DNA from: Faecalibacterium sp. HTF-F
Lineage (GTDB): Bacteria > Bacillota > Clostridia > Oscillospirales > Ruminococcaceae
Assembly: GCF_023347535.1 (NCBI RefSeq)
Contig: NZ_CP094473.1
Span: 930,001-994,000 of the forward strand
Direction: 5' to 3'
Length of the DNA: 64,000 bases
Shown here: positions 61,862 to 64,000 of the stretch, in pieces
Layout of the letters: the number at the start of each line of letters is the position of its first letter
Position numbering within the stretch: position 1 is the stretch's first letter
Position numbers and translations under genes: made by a program
Notes under the pieces: model-generated
What the model was told of the DNA's origin: nothing
The model's input: the letters and a program-made list of their open reading frames with translations, nothing else
The model's database searches: none

Positions 61862-63753
61862 AGAATCTGAAAAAACCTGCCCGTCTGCCATGCAAAGCAC
61901 CGTCCAACCAGACGGGCGGCACGGCATGGGGCAAAAAACTGGCTGCAGAGTTCAGCAGGATGGTGCAGTCAGCGGACATGAAAAAGCTGATCCTGCTGAA
62001 TTTTCCGTACATCATCGCCTTTTACATGGTGGAGAAAGCTGCATGGCTCTACCGTCATTGCAATGGTGATTCCGTAGTGGACAGGCTGATGGTTCTTTTT
62101 ATGAACTTTGGCCTGGCCTACAAAAGTGTCTTACCCAGTTTTCACACGTTCGACCTAATGGTGGGGCTGGTCGGTGCAGCTGCACTGAAAGCAGTGATCT
62201 ACTTCAAAGGGAAGAACGCGAAGAAGTATCGGCAAGGCGAGGAATATGGCTCTGCCCGGTGGGGCAACCAGAAGGACATCGAACCTTTTATTGACCCGGT
62301 ATTCGAGAACAACGTCATCCTCACACAGACCGAACGGCTGATGATGAGTGGTAGACCAAAGCATCCGAAGTATGCTCGGAACAAAAACGTCATTGTGATC
62401 GGTGGCAGTGGCAGCGGTAAGACACGATTTTACGTCAAGCCGAACCTGATGCAGATGCCCCAAAAGGTCAGCTATGTCGTAACGGACCCCAAAGGCACAA
62501 TTATTGTCGAGTGCGGAAAGATGCTCTCGGATGCCGGGTATAAAATCAAAGTCCTGAACACCATCAACTTCAAAAAATCCATGCGGTACAATCCGTTCCA
62601 TTACATCCGCAGTGAGAAGGATATCCTGAAACTGGTCAATACCATCATCGCCAATACAAAGGGCGATGGAGAAAAATCCGGCGAAGATTTCTGGATCAAA
62701 GCCGAACGCCTGCTCTACTGCGCGCTGATCGGCTACATCTGGTATGAAGCCCCGGAGGAGGAGCAGAACTTTTCCACGCTGCTGGAGTTCATCAACGCCA
62801 GCGAAGCCCGCGAGGATGACGAAGAGTTTAAGAATCCTGTGGATGAACTGTTTGAGGAATTGGAACAGAAGAAACCGGAGCACTTTGCAGTCCGTCAGTA
62901 TAAGAAGTATAAGCTGGCGGCCGGCAAAACGGCAAAATCCATCCTCATTTCCTGCGGTGCCAGACTAGCCCCATTTGATATTGCGGAGCTGCGTGACCTT
63001 ATGGCCTATGATGAAATGGAACTGGATTTTCTGGGGGATCGCCGCACGGCCTTGTTCGTTATTATTTCCGACACGGACGATACCTTCAATTTCGTGGTGT
63101 CCATCATGTACACCCAGCTTTTCAATCTGCTTTGTGACCGTGCAGATGATCAATGCGGAGGTCAGCTAAAGTATCATGTGCGGCTGCTGCTTGATGAGTT
63201 TGCGAACATCGGTCTGATCCCGAAGTTTGATAAGCTGATCGCCACCATCCGCAGCCGCGAGATTTCGGCATCCATCATCCTACAATCGCAGAGCCAGTTG
63301 AAAACCATCTACAAGGATGCCGCAGAAACCATCATCGGCAACTGCGACACCATGCTGTTCCTCGGCGGCAAGGAAAGCTCAACCCTCAAAGAAATTTCCG
63401 AAACGCTGGGAAAAGAAACAATCGACTTATATAACACATCGGACACGCGCGGCCAAAGCCCTTCCTTTGGTACAACGTACCAAAAGACTGGCAAGGAACT
63501 TATGAGTCGGGATGAGCTTTCTGTCATGGATGGCAGCAAGTGCATCCTGCAGCTGCGCGGTGTCCGGCCATTTCTGAGCGACAAATTCGACATTACCAAG
63601 CATAAGCGGTACAAAGAACTGTCGGACTTTGATAAGAAGAACGCTTTCGATGTGGAACGCTACCTGAAGCATGAATTGCAACTGCGGATGGATGAAGAAT
63701 TTGATTGCTATGAGGTGGATTTGACCCCAGCAACCGAAGAAGCAACCGCATAA
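61858..63753 (+). CDS. VirD4/TraG-type conjugative coupling protein
   Basis: A 631-residue type IV coupling ATPase that feeds the relaxase-DNA complex to the transfer channel. Two N-terminal membrane segments at about 42-62 and 95-118 (LNFPYIIAFYMVEKAAW; FDLMVGLVGAAALKAVIYF) are followed by Walker A GGSGSGKTR near residue 181 and the Walker B-like LLLDEFANIG near 443. The C-terminus includes the Gln-rich SASIILQSQSQLKTIY. Full length is present. It is the last complete gene in the window. Confidence 0.93.
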   Translation: MKNLKKPARLPCKAPSNQTGGTAWGKKLAAEFSRMVQSADMKKLILLNFPYIIAFYMVEKAAWLYRHCNGDSVVDRLMVLFMNFGLAYKSVLPSFHTFDLMVGLVGAAALKAVIYFKGKNAKKYRQGEEYGSARWGNQKDIEPFIDPVFENNVILTQTERLMMSGRPKHPKYARNKNVIVIGGSGSGKTRFYVKPNLMQMPQKVSYVVTDPKGTIIVECGKMLSDAGYKIKVLNTINFKKSMRYNPFHYIRSEKDILKLVNTIIANTKGDGEKSGEDFWIKAERLLYCALIGYIWYEAPEEEQNFSTLLEFINASEAREDDEEFKNPVDELFEELEQKKPEHFAVRQYKKYKLAAGKTAKSILISCGARLAPFDIAELRDLMAYDEMELDFLGDRRTALFVIISDTDDTFNFVVSIMYTQLFNLLCDRADDQCGGQLKYHVRLLLDEFANIGLIPKFDKLIATIRSREISASIILQSQSQLKTIYKDAAETIIGNCDTMLFLGGKESSTLKEISETLGKETIDLYNTSDTRGQSPSFGTTYQKTGKELMSRDELSVMDGSKCILQLRGVRPFLSDKFDITKHKRYKELSDFDKKNAFDVERYLKHELQLRMDEEFDCYEVDLTPATEEATA

Positions 63754-64000
63754 AAAATAGGAGGTGCTTATCCGAAACAAGTATGCTAGCCCGCCTGTCC
63801 GGGCAGACCCCGTGGTAGGAAATTCACCCGATTGATCTCTACATTTTTTGCGATTCCAAAAGGCTGATTTTTTATGAAAATGAAAGGAGAAGCCAGAATT
63901 GCAGGAAGCAGGCAGCACCGAAGATGTGCCAGCCTGTTTTTCTTTTGGAATCGTGCTTTTTATCATTGCTGCAATCTGGCGAAACAACACTATGGAATTC
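63754..64000 (+). other. end of window: AT-rich, inverted repeat, unclear ORF start
   Basis: No confident gene. CGATTCCAAAAG (63851) and CTTTTGGAATCG (63942) form a widely spaced inverted repeat. Two frames remain open to the window's edge, one of them with a hydrophobic stretch; neither can be judged without the sequence beyond. Confidence 0.35.

Larger units (their letters stand above)
56517..64000. mobile_element. integrative/conjugative element, left part (incomplete)
   Basis: A divergent regulator pair (XRE plus ImmA-like) and a rightward set (sigma-like factor, RepA_N, KilAC antirepressor, PcfB-like, VirD4 coupling protein) form the backbone of a Gram-positive conjugative element. Relaxase, the type IV secretion ATPase and integrase are not seen and would be beyond 64,000. 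The left boundary is not defined: no attachment site was found, and the modules at 54,855-56,447 could belong to the element. Confidence 0.75.

Overview
The window reads as a chromosomal segment of a low-GC-phylum (Firmicutes) anaerobe with a GC-rich genome, most likely Faecalibacterium or a close Oscillospiraceae/Ruminococcaceae relative. The grounds are the gene content and order, a monomeric [FeFe] hydrogenase, and a queT leader that matches, from memory, the class III preQ1 riboswitch first studied in Faecalibacterium. The species call is inference; no search was run.

Positions 1-37,755 are GC-rich core chromosome. In order: cinA followed by a degenerate, membrane-anchored cinA paralogue; an M20 amidohydrolase; secA; a HAD phosphatase; riboswitch-controlled queT; a pyridoxal kinase-trmL-degV operon; a YtxH-like mini-protein; a secreted protein; [FeFe] hydrogenase; mtaB; two small twin-arginine lipoproteins; a D-Ala-D-Ala carboxypeptidase; pgi; a small P-loop protein; yceD-rpmF; a DUF512 radical SAM protein-der-plsY; a PsiE/PstS-like/lipoprotein operon; a MATE pump behind a leader terminator; a ricin-lectin protein with a histone-H1-like tail; two tandem tRNA-Ser(GGA) units; an FMN alpha-hydroxy-acid dehydrogenase; a SpoIID-like protein; citrate synthase; and gap, whose codon use looks strongly expression-biased.

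Positions 37,756-54,701 are a strikingly AT-rich surface polysaccharide locus, all on the plus strand. It has a promoter and long leader, a truncated and a full copy of one glycosyltransferase, further glycosyltransferases, two capsule-type (PF05704-like) transferases, two O-acetyltransferases, a Wzy-like polymerase, a Wzx-like flippase, and the enzymes that would make GDP-D-glycero-alpha-D-manno-heptose (gmhA, hddA and an hddC-gmhB fusion), then a second nucleotidyltransferase and a VanZ-like protein. Two transferase genes are interrupted at poly-G tracts (8 G and 11 G), and a third is frameshifted at a 5-G run. All three become full length if the tract changes by one G. I read this as a phase-variable capsule/EPS locus caught with several switches OFF. 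No initiating phosphosugar transferase or chain-length regulator is visible, so these lie elsewhere.

Positions 54,702-64,000 hold an unrecognised two-gene module, a small basic coiled-coil protein, and then the left part of an integrative/conjugative element: an ImmA-like protein lacking its catalytic residues, an XRE repressor, a small ORF, a sigma-like factor flanked by two copies of a promoter-like repeat, a RepA_N initiator, a phage-type antirepressor, a PcfB-like protein and a VirD4/TraG coupling ATPase. The element continues beyond the window.
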